Source of the DNA: Regnicoccus_A sp014224355
Lineage (GTDB): Bacteria; Cyanobacteriota; Cyanobacteriia; PCC-6307; Cyanobiaceae
Length of the DNA: 64,000 nucleotides
Reading direction: 5' to 3'
Assembly: GCF_050920705.1 (NCBI RefSeq)
Contig: NZ_CP154799.1
Coordinates: forward strand, 1,674,001-1,738,000
In this document: in pieces, positions 26,182-34,681 of the stretch
Layout: each line of letters starts with the position of its first letter
Position numbering within the stretch: the stretch's first letter is position 1
The notes under the pieces: generated by a model
What the model was told of the DNA's origin: nothing
What the model saw: the letters and a program-made list of their open reading frames with translations, nothing else
The model's database searches: none
Made by a program: the position numbers and the translations under genes

Positions 26182-26356
26182 TGATGCAAAGCGACCGGTC
26201 AACTTCATTGTCGGCGGACATGAAGCGGTCCAGAACCTCAAGCAGCTCCGCCAGCACCCGCCTAATTGCAGGCCCCTGCTCGGGGTGGTGAACGGCGGTG
26301 AAGGCGCGAGCGGTCAAGCGTGCCTCGATCTCCTGCAGAGCATTGGCGGTGTCCAT
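26060..26356 (-). CDS. Small protein of a dispersed family, copy 1
   Basis: The N-terminus DTANALQEIEARLTARAFTA then VHHPEQGPAIRRVLAELLEV matches a frame at 39,560-39,754 (DTTNALKEIETRMIARAFTA, VHHPEQGPASRKLLKELPEV). The similarity also extends upstream of the first Met (IPQLL against ISTQLL). After about residue 55 the sequence diverges and overlaps a transposase fragment, so the 3' end may be foreign. Function unknown. Confidence 0.45.
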   Translation of the reverse strand: MDTANALQEIEARLTARAFTAVHHPEQGPAIRRVLAELLEVLDRFMSADNEVDRSLCIIKCYRQLVSRQESASSLWAPPFRRLASPPTAARRGQRAIP

Positions 26357-26740
26357 CAGCAGCTGGGGGATATCAACGGTTGCCGGGGGGCCGGGTGGTG
26401 CATCCAGCTGTTGCTTGCAAAACCCGCATAGAAAGCCTCAGGCGTGGCGGAAGGTCGTTTGGCGGCGCTCCGGCATGCTGGGCTGGGAAAAAGCTGCGAG
26501 TCCATCAGAGATCATGGGGTATCTCCCAAAGGGGCTGAGCGATTTTCTGAAGGGTTCTCCCGGGCTCAGGGCGTTTCTCGATATGGAGCCCATCTCTGAG
26601 AGCGATCATGATCAGCAACGAGCTGATGGTGGATGTCGAGGTCAAGAAGACAATATCCAGCCTGCAAAGCGCAAGGCACAACCATAATCATCCTTAGGTA
26701 AGGCTATTTGCGGCAGAAGTCGGATCAAGAAGGTACTCCT
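26357..26740. other. Intergenic stretch without convincing gene
   Basis: Between the small family gene and the Nmad3 gene no frame has protein-like composition. The stretch probably holds the 5' part and promoter of the leftward small gene and remnant DNA. Confidence 0.4.
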
Positions 26741-27679
26741 TTAGGGTATGCCTTCAGTGATTTTGGATACTTGTGAAAGCGCGAGTTGTCTCTCTTGCTT
26801 GACACTTGGCACGGTGATGCCGTTTCCGACAATGCTTGCCACCCAGTTTTTGGCTTCTGGATAGCAATTACAGTCCAGAACAAACTCCTGTCCTTTCCCA
26901 ACAGTCTGCAAAATGGCTTCATCCTCCGTTCTCGACCAGCGTCCCGGATCCGAGTGATAAGAGATTGCCGGACGGCCCTCTGCCGGATGAAGCCACCTCG
27001 GTAGGCTCCATACGCTGCGAGTGCATCCTTCTTTCGAAAGGCGCAAGTCCTCTCTCATCAGCAAGAACTTGCCTCCTCCAAATTCTGCAGTGGGTGAAAA
27101 TTCAGAGTGATCGCGTGCAATGTAGATGGTATTGCGATGGTCGCAGTAGTGATGAGGATTGGCGGCGTGCGGGTGTTCAATGATCCAAGGGTACTTTCTG
27201 ACACATTCCGCTCGATTCGTGGCAATCGGTAGCACGTCCCCAACTTCCAGCCAGCCGAAGATGACATGCAGGTGAGGAGCTCCCTTCGCATAACGCCATC
27301 TACCGTTTCGTAGCTGTACAGATCGAAACCATCCAAAAAACAAGAAGACATCACCAACTCCAACTCCTTGCGATTGCAGGTGGCTCTGGGCCTGTTGCGC
27401 TTGTCCAAGAGCGGGACGCCACCCATCCTTTCGCTTTGACTTCCGCCGATGTAGATCCGGGTCGAGATGAACCCGGCTTGAGATGCGGTGTTGATTCTTG
27501 CTGAGATCGGTCAGGATCTTGTCCAAATCGATCTCTGTCTCGGCATCAAGGTCCTCGAACGTATCTTGGTCGTGGGATGAGGGTATCGGCAGTGGTAGTA
27601 GTCGTCCATCTGGCAGGATTGGACTTGGCATGCCTCCATAGGAGGAATCAAATCCCTTTCTGGAAAGAATCAGCTTCAT
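26741..27679 (-). CDS. Nmad3-type nucleotide-modification-associated protein
   Basis: 312 residues. The start MKLILSRKGFDSSYGGMPSP and the following ILPDGRLLPLPIPS are characteristic of the Nmad3 domain, as are DVFLFFGWFR and HLHVIFGWLEVG. Nmad proteins were predicted from gene context to work with modified DNA bases in phages and defence islands; the biochemical role is not established. The ATG overlaps the upstream Nmad2 stop in ATGA, so the two are translationally coupled. Base composition is visibly lower in GC than the core genes, which suggests transfer. Confidence 0.8.
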   Translation of the reverse strand: MKLILSRKGFDSSYGGMPSPILPDGRLLPLPIPSSHDQDTFEDLDAETEIDLDKILTDLSKNQHRISSRVHLDPDLHRRKSKRKDGWRPALGQAQQAQSHLQSQGVGVGDVFLFFGWFRSVQLRNGRWRYAKGAPHLHVIFGWLEVGDVLPIATNRAECVRKYPWIIEHPHAANPHHYCDHRNTIYIARDHSEFSPTAEFGGGKFLLMREDLRLSKEGCTRSVWSLPRWLHPAEGRPAISYHSDPGRWSRTEDEAILQTVGKGQEFVLDCNCYPEAKNWVASIVGNGITVPSVKQERQLALSQVSKITEGIP

Positions 27680-28251
27680 GCAGCTTCCATCTCATCTGAA
27701 TCTCTATTCATCTGGTTCCCGCGAGGCAGAGATTCGAGCCATCCAAGAAGATCATTGCATAGCCCTCCTCGCTCAATCTTTTTGTGACCTGGCCCCTTCT
27801 TGATAATCTCCAGTAAGTAGCTTGGGATTTCAATGGCCCTTGCGCCAAAGTACCAGAACTTATTGCAGATCAGAACACTTCCACCGCTAAGGTCTCGATC
27901 GGTGTCGGAGGTACTATGAAACGGATTCGGACGTTGATGCCAACCTTCTGTGCCACGATAGTAGATGTTGTCGCCACATCGATCGGAATAGCTGCCGTCA
28001 AACCTGGGGATCTTGCAGGTATATTCAGGAAGACTGCCATAGTCTGCCATTGATACAACCTCGTCCACTCTTCCAGCGTAGACAAGTTTCTTGTTGCCTA
28101 CTGTCTTGACGGATCCTGTGGCAATGATGTAATCACCTCTTCGTGCTGCCTTTCTGATCTTTGGCTTGCAGGTGGCCAGGGTCAGGAACCCTCCATAGGG
28201 ATTGGGGGCGAACCCCAGATCATATGGGATGACATAGGAAAACACACTCAT
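27676..28251 (-). CDS. Nmad2-type nucleotide-modification-associated protein
   Basis: 191 residues from the ATG at 28251, giving MSVFSYVIPYDLGFAPNPYG, the typical Nmad2 opening; a longer frame to 28,698 would run into the divergent gene and is rejected. Further family-like blocks are GGFLTLATCKPKIRK, GDYIIATGS and LVYAGRVDEV. It is paired with Nmad3 by a 4-bp overlap. A perfect 18-bp palindrome lies 55 bp upstream. The pair may sense or process modified nucleotides or DNA; the exact activity is unknown. Confidence 0.8.
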   Translation of the reverse strand: MSVFSYVIPYDLGFAPNPYGGFLTLATCKPKIRKAARRGDYIIATGSVKTVGNKKLVYAGRVDEVVSMADYGSLPEYTCKIPRFDGSYSDRCGDNIYYRGTEGWHQRPNPFHSTSDTDRDLSGGSVLICNKFWYFGARAIEIPSYLLEIIKKGPGHKKIERGGLCNDLLGWLESLPRGNQMNRDSDEMEAA

Positions 28252-28305
28252 CAACTTGCACGCTGGGTTCTGCATGAACTGTCTTGCTTGCTGCCATCTT
28301 CTGCA

Positions 28306-28323
28306 ATCCCCCATGCGGGGGAT
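28306..28323. promoter_or_regulatory. Palindrome copy 2 (Nmad2 / nuclease-helicase divergent promoter)
   Basis: ATCCCCCATGCGGGGGAT, a perfect 18-bp dyad, sits between two divergent transcription units: 55 bp from the Nmad2 start and 88 bp from the RecB-like gene start. A dimeric regulator bound here could control both. Confidence 0.7.
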
Positions 28324-28410
28324 CAGGGCTTCACCGCAATCAGCAAGTATGAGAGTCTGCACGGCATTCCCTGCCTCCGACCTCATCAAGCCACGGCGCA
28401 CTGAGCCGCC

Positions 28411-31400
28411 ATGTCCACCCGATTGATCACCCCCTCTCAGCTCGCGCTTTTCGGTCGCAGCCCGATGGTGGGTGCCTGGTGGGAGGAACTGGAGGCGCGG
28501 AAACTCTTCCAGGGGGAGAGGCCCGAGCCCAAAGCTCTGGAGAAGCAGCTCTTTGATGATGGCCTGCGTCATGAACAGGTGCTGCTGGATCGGCTCGAGG
28601 CCGCCGGCCACTCCGTTGTCCGTTTGAGCGGCCTTCAGAGCCAGGAGACCTATGCCGCCACCCGAGAGGCCATGGCGGCCGGGGTGGAGTTTGTGCATCA
28701 GGCGTCCCTGCGCAACGGCGAGATGCGGGGCTCAGCTGACCTGCTGCGTCGCATCCCCGGCACCTCGGAGCTGGGGACCTGGAGCTACGTGCCGATCGAG
28801 TGCAAGCTCTCCAGCAAGCCCCGCACCACCTTCCTGGTGCAGGCCCTCGCCTACGTCGACCTGCTTACCCCCCTGCTCAGCCAGAGGCCCGAGCGCTTTG
28901 AGCTTTACCTGGGCGGCGGAAGGTTTCAAAGCTATCCGGTGGATCGCTTCTGGGCCTGGTACCAGCACCTCCGGCAGCGCTACCGGGCCTTCCGTGAAGC
29001 CTTTGACCCCGCTTTCGAGCCTGAGAACGCCCCCGGTGACCACGGCCGCTGGAGCGCTTTCATCGAGGAGCGGCTGGAGCAGGTCCGCGATCTGACGCTG
29101 GTGGCCAATCTGCGCACCAGCCAGCGCACAAGGCTCCATGCAGCCGGAATCAGAACGATCGACGAGCTGGCGGCCCTGCCCGAGGGGGCAAGGGTTCCCG
29201 GTCTGGCGGCCGACACCCTTGACGCCCTCCGTCAACAGGCTCAACTGCAGGTCAGCCCCCGTGATGAGCAGGGAAGGCCCGCCTGGCGGCTGCGGCCTTT
29301 CGCCAACGGCAAGGGTCTGCTGGCCCTGCCGCCCGCTGATTCGGCTGATGTCTGGTTCGACATGGAAGGGATTCAGGATGCGGTGGCCGGCACCAAGCTG
29401 GAATACCTCTTCGGGACATGCTTCCGGGAGGCAGGGGACAGTTCCCCACGGTTCCGCGCTTGGTGGGCACATACGCCCGGTGAGGAGAAGCGGGCCTTCG
29501 AGGGGTGGGTCGACTGGATCGAACAGCGCCGCTCCCAGCACCCGGCTCTGCACGTCTACCACTACGCCAGCTACGAGAAAACCGCCCTGCGACGGCTGGC
29601 CCAGCAGCACTGCACCCGCGAGGCGGTGATCGACGACTGGCTGCGCAGCGGTCTGCTTGTGGACCTGTTTCCGGTCGTCACTCATGCGATCGTTCTCGGT
29701 GAGCCCAGCTACTCCATCAAGAACGTGGAGCGGCTCTACATGGACCCCCGGGCCGCCGAGGTGGCCACGGCCGATGAGTCGTTGGTGGCCTACCTCCACT
29801 GGTGCGCCTCCGGCGAACCGCCCCGACCCGGTGCACTGCCGGAAGGCAGTCCCCAGCTGCAGTCGATCGAGGACTACAACCGCGAGGACTGCATCTCCAC
29901 CGTTCTCCTCCACGACTGGCTCCTGGGCCTGCGGGACGCCCACACCGACAAGCTGCCTACCCAGGCTTCCCCACTCCTGGAAGAGGAGATCCCCGAGCGC
30001 GAGCCCTGGCCCCTGGAGGCCCTTGCCACCGCTCTCCTGGGCGAACTTCCCGAGCCCCTGCAGAGCGATCCAGCTGCCGACGCCACTGAGGCTGAGCTGG
30101 CTGCCCAGGAAGCGATCGGCCCCCGCGGCCTCAGCTGGCGGGTGCATCGGCTCCTCGCCCAGCTACTGCCCTTCCATCACCGTGAGATGAAGGTGGCCTG
30201 GTGGGCCTACTTCGATCGCCGCCAAAGAGCTCTCGACGCCCCCGACGAGCTGGAGGACGACGGTGAGTCCATCGCCGAGGCGATCTGGCAGTCGGTGGAA
30301 TCCCAGCACAGCGCGCGCACCGGGGCCGATCTCCACACCTTCCGCTTCGATCAGTCACAGCCGCTCAAGCTTCACGCCGACTCCGATGGCCGTTCACCGA
30401 CGCTGGAAATCCCAAGTACCGGTGTGCAGCTCACTGCGATCGCCATCGATGGCGATCGCGGCCTGGTCAAGCTGAAGTACCCCTGGCGCAAGCGGGACCA
30501 GCGTCGTGCCGATGGGCTTCCCGACGCCATTCCGAGGGTTTCCACTCCTTTGATCCTGGTGCCGGCGGACTACAGCCGTTCCCTGCGCGATCGCCTGTTG
30601 GACCAGGCCACCGCCTGGGTGGAGGACCATGCCCCGCTACCGGAGGCCATGCGGCTTCTGCTGGAACGGCTGCCGGTTGAGGGCCTGGTGGAGCTCAATG
30701 CCCGGATCGATCGGGACGCTGCGGCTGTGGTATCCGAGCTGGCGGCCTTTCTCGTCCGTGACAAGCCCTGCACAGTTGTTCTGCAGGGGCCGCCCGGCAC
30801 CGGCAAGACCACCATCACCGGGCGGCTGATCGCCGAACTGGCGCGACGCGGCCGCCGCGTCGCGGTCTGCGCCACGAGCCATGCCGCCATCAACAACCTG
30901 CTCCTGAAAACCCAGGCGGCCGTCGAGGAAGCGGGTCTCAGAGAGCCGGTGGTGAAGGTGAACAGCAGGGGGGAGGAGGCGCTGTCCGACGCTCCGATCG
31001 AGGTCGTCACTCCCGATGCGATCAGCGATGCAACGGCGGTGGTCGGCGGCACCGCCTGGACCTTCAGCCGGCCGGAACTGGAGGGGAGGTTCGACTTGCT
31101 GGTGGTAGACGAGGCGGGGCAGATGGCCCTGGCCCAGCTGCTGGTGATCGCCCGGTCTGCCCGCTCCATCCTGCTTGTAGGCGATCAGCAGCAGCTCGCG
31201 CAGCCCTCCCAAGCCGATCACCCCGGCGAGAGCGGCCTCTCCTGCCTCGACTACCTGATGCAGGGTGCGGCCGTGGTCCCCGCCGATCGGGGGGTGTTCC
31301 TTGCCACCAGCTGGCGCATGCAGCCCAGCCTCGCCGCCATGGTTTCGGCTTTGTTCTATGACGGCCACCTCCACGCAGCGCCGGCGAACGAGATCAATGC

Positions 31401-31950
31401 CATCGCCTGGGCCTCTCCATGTCCTGGCAGCGATGGAAGCCTGCTGCCGGACCGTGGCCTGGTCTTTGAGGCGGTAGACCACACAGGGTGTAGCGTTTGC
31501 TCCGAACCCGAGATCGACCGGATCGAGCAGCTGGTAAATGCTCTGCTCGGAGGTAAATACCGTCACGCCAGCAGCCAGGGACCGCAGGGCGGGCTTCTGG
31601 AGCCGGAACACATTCTCGTGACGGCTCCCTACAACGTGCAGGTGAATCGTCTGGAGCAGCGCCTCGATGGGCGTGCCCGGGTCGGCACCGTCGATCGCTT
31701 CCAGGGCCAGGAGGCTCCCGTCGCCATCCACTCCCTCACTGCCAGTGATGCGGATGCTGCGCCGCGAGGGCTCTCTTTTCTTCTGGAACCAAACCGACTG
31801 AATGTCGCTATCAGCCGCGCCCACTGCCTTTCGATTGTGGTGGGTTCACCGGGGTTGGCGAGTGGCATTGCTGGAACAGTAGCGGAGGCGGAGCAGATCA
31901 ATCGGCTCTGTGAGCTATGCACTGACGATGACATGGTCCCCTTTAGATAA
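28411..31950 (+). CDS. TM0106-type RecB-like nuclease fused to SF1 helicase
   Basis: 1179 residues. An N-terminal PD-(D/E)xK nuclease (about 1-190) shows GSADLLRRI, VPIECKLSSKP and QALAYVD. A central RNase-H-like exonuclease-type domain follows (ADVWFDMEG near 312; EDYNREDCISTVLLHDWL near 490). The C-terminal helicase has Walker A LQGPPGTGKTTITGRL near 793, DEAGQ near 904, LVGDQQQLAQP and the late motifs TVDRFQGQE and NRLNVAISRAH. The family is linked to DNA processing and defence; a chromosomal repair role is also possible. ATG 28411 gives the usual STRLITPSQLALF start. Confidence 0.85.
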   Translation: MSTRLITPSQLALFGRSPMVGAWWEELEARKLFQGERPEPKALEKQLFDDGLRHEQVLLDRLEAAGHSVVRLSGLQSQETYAATREAMAAGVEFVHQASLRNGEMRGSADLLRRIPGTSELGTWSYVPIECKLSSKPRTTFLVQALAYVDLLTPLLSQRPERFELYLGGGRFQSYPVDRFWAWYQHLRQRYRAFREAFDPAFEPENAPGDHGRWSAFIEERLEQVRDLTLVANLRTSQRTRLHAAGIRTIDELAALPEGARVPGLAADTLDALRQQAQLQVSPRDEQGRPAWRLRPFANGKGLLALPPADSADVWFDMEGIQDAVAGTKLEYLFGTCFREAGDSSPRFRAWWAHTPGEEKRAFEGWVDWIEQRRSQHPALHVYHYASYEKTALRRLAQQHCTREAVIDDWLRSGLLVDLFPVVTHAIVLGEPSYSIKNVERLYMDPRAAEVATADESLVAYLHWCASGEPPRPGALPEGSPQLQSIEDYNREDCISTVLLHDWLLGLRDAHTDKLPTQASPLLEEEIPEREPWPLEALATALLGELPEPLQSDPAADATEAELAAQEAIGPRGLSWRVHRLLAQLLPFHHREMKVAWWAYFDRRQRALDAPDELEDDGESIAEAIWQSVESQHSARTGADLHTFRFDQSQPLKLHADSDGRSPTLEIPSTGVQLTAIAIDGDRGLVKLKYPWRKRDQRRADGLPDAIPRVSTPLILVPADYSRSLRDRLLDQATAWVEDHAPLPEAMRLLLERLPVEGLVELNARIDRDAAAVVSELAAFLVRDKPCTVVLQGPPGTGKTTITGRLIAELARRGRRVAVCATSHAAINNLLLKTQAAVEEAGLREPVVKVNSRGEEALSDAPIEVVTPDAISDATAVVGGTAWTFSRPELEGRFDLLVVDEAGQMALAQLLVIARSARSILLVGDQQQLAQPSQADHPGESGLSCLDYLMQGAAVVPADRGVFLATSWRMQPSLAAMVSALFYDGHLHAAPANEINAIAWASPCPGSDGSLLPDRGLVFEAVDHTGCSVCSEPEIDRIEQLVNALLGGKYRHASSQGPQGGLLEPEHILVTAPYNVQVNRLEQRLDGRARVGTVDRFQGQEAPVAIHSLTASDADAAPRGLSFLLEPNRLNVAISRAHCLSIVVGSPGLASGIAGTVAEAEQINRLCELCTDDDMVPFR

Positions 31951-32020
31951 CTACATGTTCCTTGTATCGGAATCCGCCAGAGCCTTATGAAGCGCAAGGG
32001 TGCCCGCGCGTTTACCGCAT

Positions 32021-32038
32021 ATCCCCCATCTGGGGGAA
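32021..32038. promoter_or_regulatory. Palindrome copy 3 (upstream of the dynamin-like gene)
   Basis: ATCCCCCATCTGGGGGAA: five C, ATCT, five G. It lies 144 bp before the preferred dynamin-like start and 71 bp after the previous stop, so it belongs to the promoter region of the GTPase-helicase pair. Confidence 0.65.
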
Positions 32039-32181
32039 GCACACAAGCCCCGCCTTGCGGATGATGAGTTTGTCCAGGGAAACCAACCACTCTCGTGACT
32101 GCCTCAATGCCCCAAGTACTGTGTAAAGAGAGCGTGCTTGTATCAGGAAATGAAAAATCCCCATCACTTGGATTTCAAAGC

Positions 32182-34668
32182 ATGAATACCCAAGAGCTTT
32201 TGACCTGGTATGAGGAGTCGGCTCGACCTTTTCTCGAAAGGCATGCCCCTGACAGGCTTGAGGCTGTGCAAGCCGACCAGCAGCGACTAAGTCGCCTTTT
32301 GAAATCAAGGGATGGAGTCACAATATGCTTCCTTGGCAACTCGGGGGTCGGCAAAAGTACTCTGCTTAACGCAATGGCTGCCGGCGCGAGCCAGATTCTT
32401 CCGGCCGGTGGGATTGGTCCTCTAACGGCGCAAGCCACAGAAGTCCGCTACAGCGAAGAAAAGCAATTTCACGTCACTTACCATCCAAAAAAGAACCTCT
32501 GGAGACTTGCATTCGCACTGGAAACCAGGTTACAGGCTGAACGCCGTGCAGCCAAGAAGAAGTCTGGCACAGCCGCCATCGAAGCCCATGAGACGGATGA
32601 AGATGGCACATTGTCCGAGTTTGCAAGCGTACTTACGCAAGATGACCTTGCCGAGGCCCGACAGCAAGCACAGGGTGATACTGATCTTTCAGCCGAATAT
32701 GGAGGTGCTGAACCAACAGATGCACTAGAGGGATTTATCAAGCAGGCTAAGAATGTTGTCTGTGGCCAGCAATTTGCTGATAGACCACTGGAGTACCTAG
32801 TAGACGCACTCAGGCTGGCCTGCGGATACGAGCCCAAGTGGGGATCAATTATTGATGCTGAAGATCAGGTGCGTATAGAGCGTATCCACAGGATTATGCA
32901 TTCCTCTAGGGAGGACCGAAGCTATGAGCGAAGGGAGGGCGGGGACCGCCGAGGCTTTCAGGAGGATATGACAGCACACGCAGCAGGTTTTCTTTCGCCT
33001 CTGATTGAACGGATTGAGGTTGGCTGGCCCTCAGACTTACTTAAGTCTGGAGTGGTTCTCGTGGATTTACCCGGGGTGGGCATTGCTCAGGACTCCTATC
33101 GAGACGTGACCAAGTCTTATGTGCGCGATAAGGCGCGTGCCGTGATTGTCACCGTCGACCGGGCTGGTCCGACAGACTCAACCATGGAGTTGCTTCGTAC
33201 GAGCGGATATTGGCAAAGGCTGGTTGGTGCTGCAGATGATCCAGACAGCGATGCTTGTTCAATGCTGATTGCTGTCACACGAGTTGATGATGTTACTCAA
33301 ACGGAATGGCAAAATCAAACCTCCAACCTTGAGGAAGGAGTACGGCGCCCCAAAAAGAGGGAAGTCTTTGCGCAACTGGTGGAAGAGTTTAAGCCGCGTA
33401 TGAAGGCTCAGATTGTCGAACAGCTAGACAAGATTGGTGACTCATCGAACGATTCAGTCAATGTAGCTCGAGATCAGGCTCGCGCAAGCATTATCGAATC
33501 ATTAGAGATTCATCCTGTCTCTGCGCCTGAGATGCGCAAGATTCTAATCGATGATGAAGATGATCGCTCATTCCTTGCCAATCCTGAACAGACGGGCATT
33601 CCGCAGCTCCAGGCTTCTCTAGCCGGCCTTGCGAAACGTGAGACTGAGAACCACCGCTTGGCCATTGAAGAACTGACACAGCGCTTAGCTACAACTCTGG
33701 TCAGCGAAATGCAACTAATCGAGGCCAAGTGGCGGCAGGAAAATCGGGCGGCGGAAGAAGCTGAAAGGCTAGAGACAGCTCTAAAACCTATTCTTGCTGA
33801 AAAGAAGGAGGAATACCGCGCTCGCGCGGCTGCCTTTCGCAACTTTCTGGACGAGACTGTTGAAGCGAAAATTGAAGCTCTGGTTTCAGAGGCACAGATA
33901 GCTGCAGAGAAGGATGTCAATGCTTACCTCACCGGCCTGCGAGGTGCTCATTGGGGCACCCTGCGTGCGGCTGTACGCCGGGGCGGCACCTTCTATGGAA
34001 GCCGGAGTATCAACCTTCCAGACGACATCACTGGCTACTTTCTGGAGCCAATGGCGGCGGTCTGGGGACAAAAACTGCTGCGCGTGATTCGCGCAAAGAC
34101 TGCTGACCTCGCCAACGATACTGTTCTGCTGGTCCAGGAGCTTTGTATTTGGGCCAATGAGCATGGTGGAGCGACAATCAAGAAGCAACTCTTACAAGCC
34201 CAGCAAGATCGCATTGCTGCTCTAGCGAAGCAAATTAAGACAGTTGGTAAAGAAGCCATCGACGAGCTACGTCTGGCAGTGAAGTCAGAGCTATCCACTA
34301 CCATCCGAAAGCCAATCAAAACTGCCTGCGAAGAATTTGTCAGCAATGGCAGTGACATCGGCCCGGGGGTAAAAGCGCGCATCTTGGAACTATTCTCTAA
34401 TCTCGCAAGAGAGTCAACGCTGGCTGCGAGAGATCCCGCAATTCGCATTCTTCAGGAGAATGCAACTCGTGTCCGAATGGAAGTACAGCACGAGTTGAAC
34501 AAGGGAGGCGAACCTTTGCAGGACACTGCAGACCTGATCGTCGAGAGTCATGAGGCACGTGTCCGTCGATCCGACGCCCAGAAGCGCAGGATGATTCTGG
34601 CAGAGGTTGACTCAGTGATTGAGTCTTTCCCAGGGGGATCTCTTTGCACATTAGACCACACTTACTGA
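32182..34668 (+). CDS. Dynamin-like large GTPase
   Basis: 828 residues from ATG 32182 (GTG 32095 is a longer option). G1 is FLGNSGVGKSTLL near residue 50, G3 is VLVDLPGVGIAQ near 289, and a G4-like AVTRVDDV occurs near 370; a Thr-containing loop GGIGPLTAQATEV provides G2. The C-terminal 350 residues are long helices (EENRAAEEAERLETALK-like stretches) as in the stalk of bacterial dynamins. Bacterial dynamins remodel membranes, and several act in phage defence. It is 13 bp upstream of an SNF2 helicase gene, so the two probably work together. AT-rich composition suggests horizontal acquisition. Confidence 0.75.
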   Translation: MNTQELLTWYEESARPFLERHAPDRLEAVQADQQRLSRLLKSRDGVTICFLGNSGVGKSTLLNAMAAGASQILPAGGIGPLTAQATEVRYSEEKQFHVTYHPKKNLWRLAFALETRLQAERRAAKKKSGTAAIEAHETDEDGTLSEFASVLTQDDLAEARQQAQGDTDLSAEYGGAEPTDALEGFIKQAKNVVCGQQFADRPLEYLVDALRLACGYEPKWGSIIDAEDQVRIERIHRIMHSSREDRSYERREGGDRRGFQEDMTAHAAGFLSPLIERIEVGWPSDLLKSGVVLVDLPGVGIAQDSYRDVTKSYVRDKARAVIVTVDRAGPTDSTMELLRTSGYWQRLVGAADDPDSDACSMLIAVTRVDDVTQTEWQNQTSNLEEGVRRPKKREVFAQLVEEFKPRMKAQIVEQLDKIGDSSNDSVNVARDQARASIIESLEIHPVSAPEMRKILIDDEDDRSFLANPEQTGIPQLQASLAGLAKRETENHRLAIEELTQRLATTLVSEMQLIEAKWRQENRAAEEAERLETALKPILAEKKEEYRARAAAFRNFLDETVEAKIEALVSEAQIAAEKDVNAYLTGLRGAHWGTLRAAVRRGGTFYGSRSINLPDDITGYFLEPMAAVWGQKLLRVIRAKTADLANDTVLLVQELCIWANEHGGATIKKQLLQAQQDRIAALAKQIKTVGKEAIDELRLAVKSELSTTIRKPIKTACEEFVSNGSDIGPGVKARILELFSNLARESTLAARDPAIRILQENATRVRMEVQHELNKGGEPLQDTADLIVESHEARVRRSDAQKRRMILAEVDSVIESFPGGSLCTLDHTY

Positions 34669-34681
34669 CTAAACAGGATCA

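Noticed and set aside
27676..28698. 340-residue form of the Nmad2 gene
   Set aside because: The added N-terminus is antisense to the divergent nuclease-helicase gene and has no family resemblance; the ATG at 28,251 gives the typical start.
28732..30147. Long opposite-strand frame (about 470 codons) inside the RecB-like nuclease-helicase gene
   Set aside because: It mirrors a well-supported coding strand with clear helicase motifs; the antisense peptide has no domain pattern and is a codon-bias shadow of GC-rich DNA.
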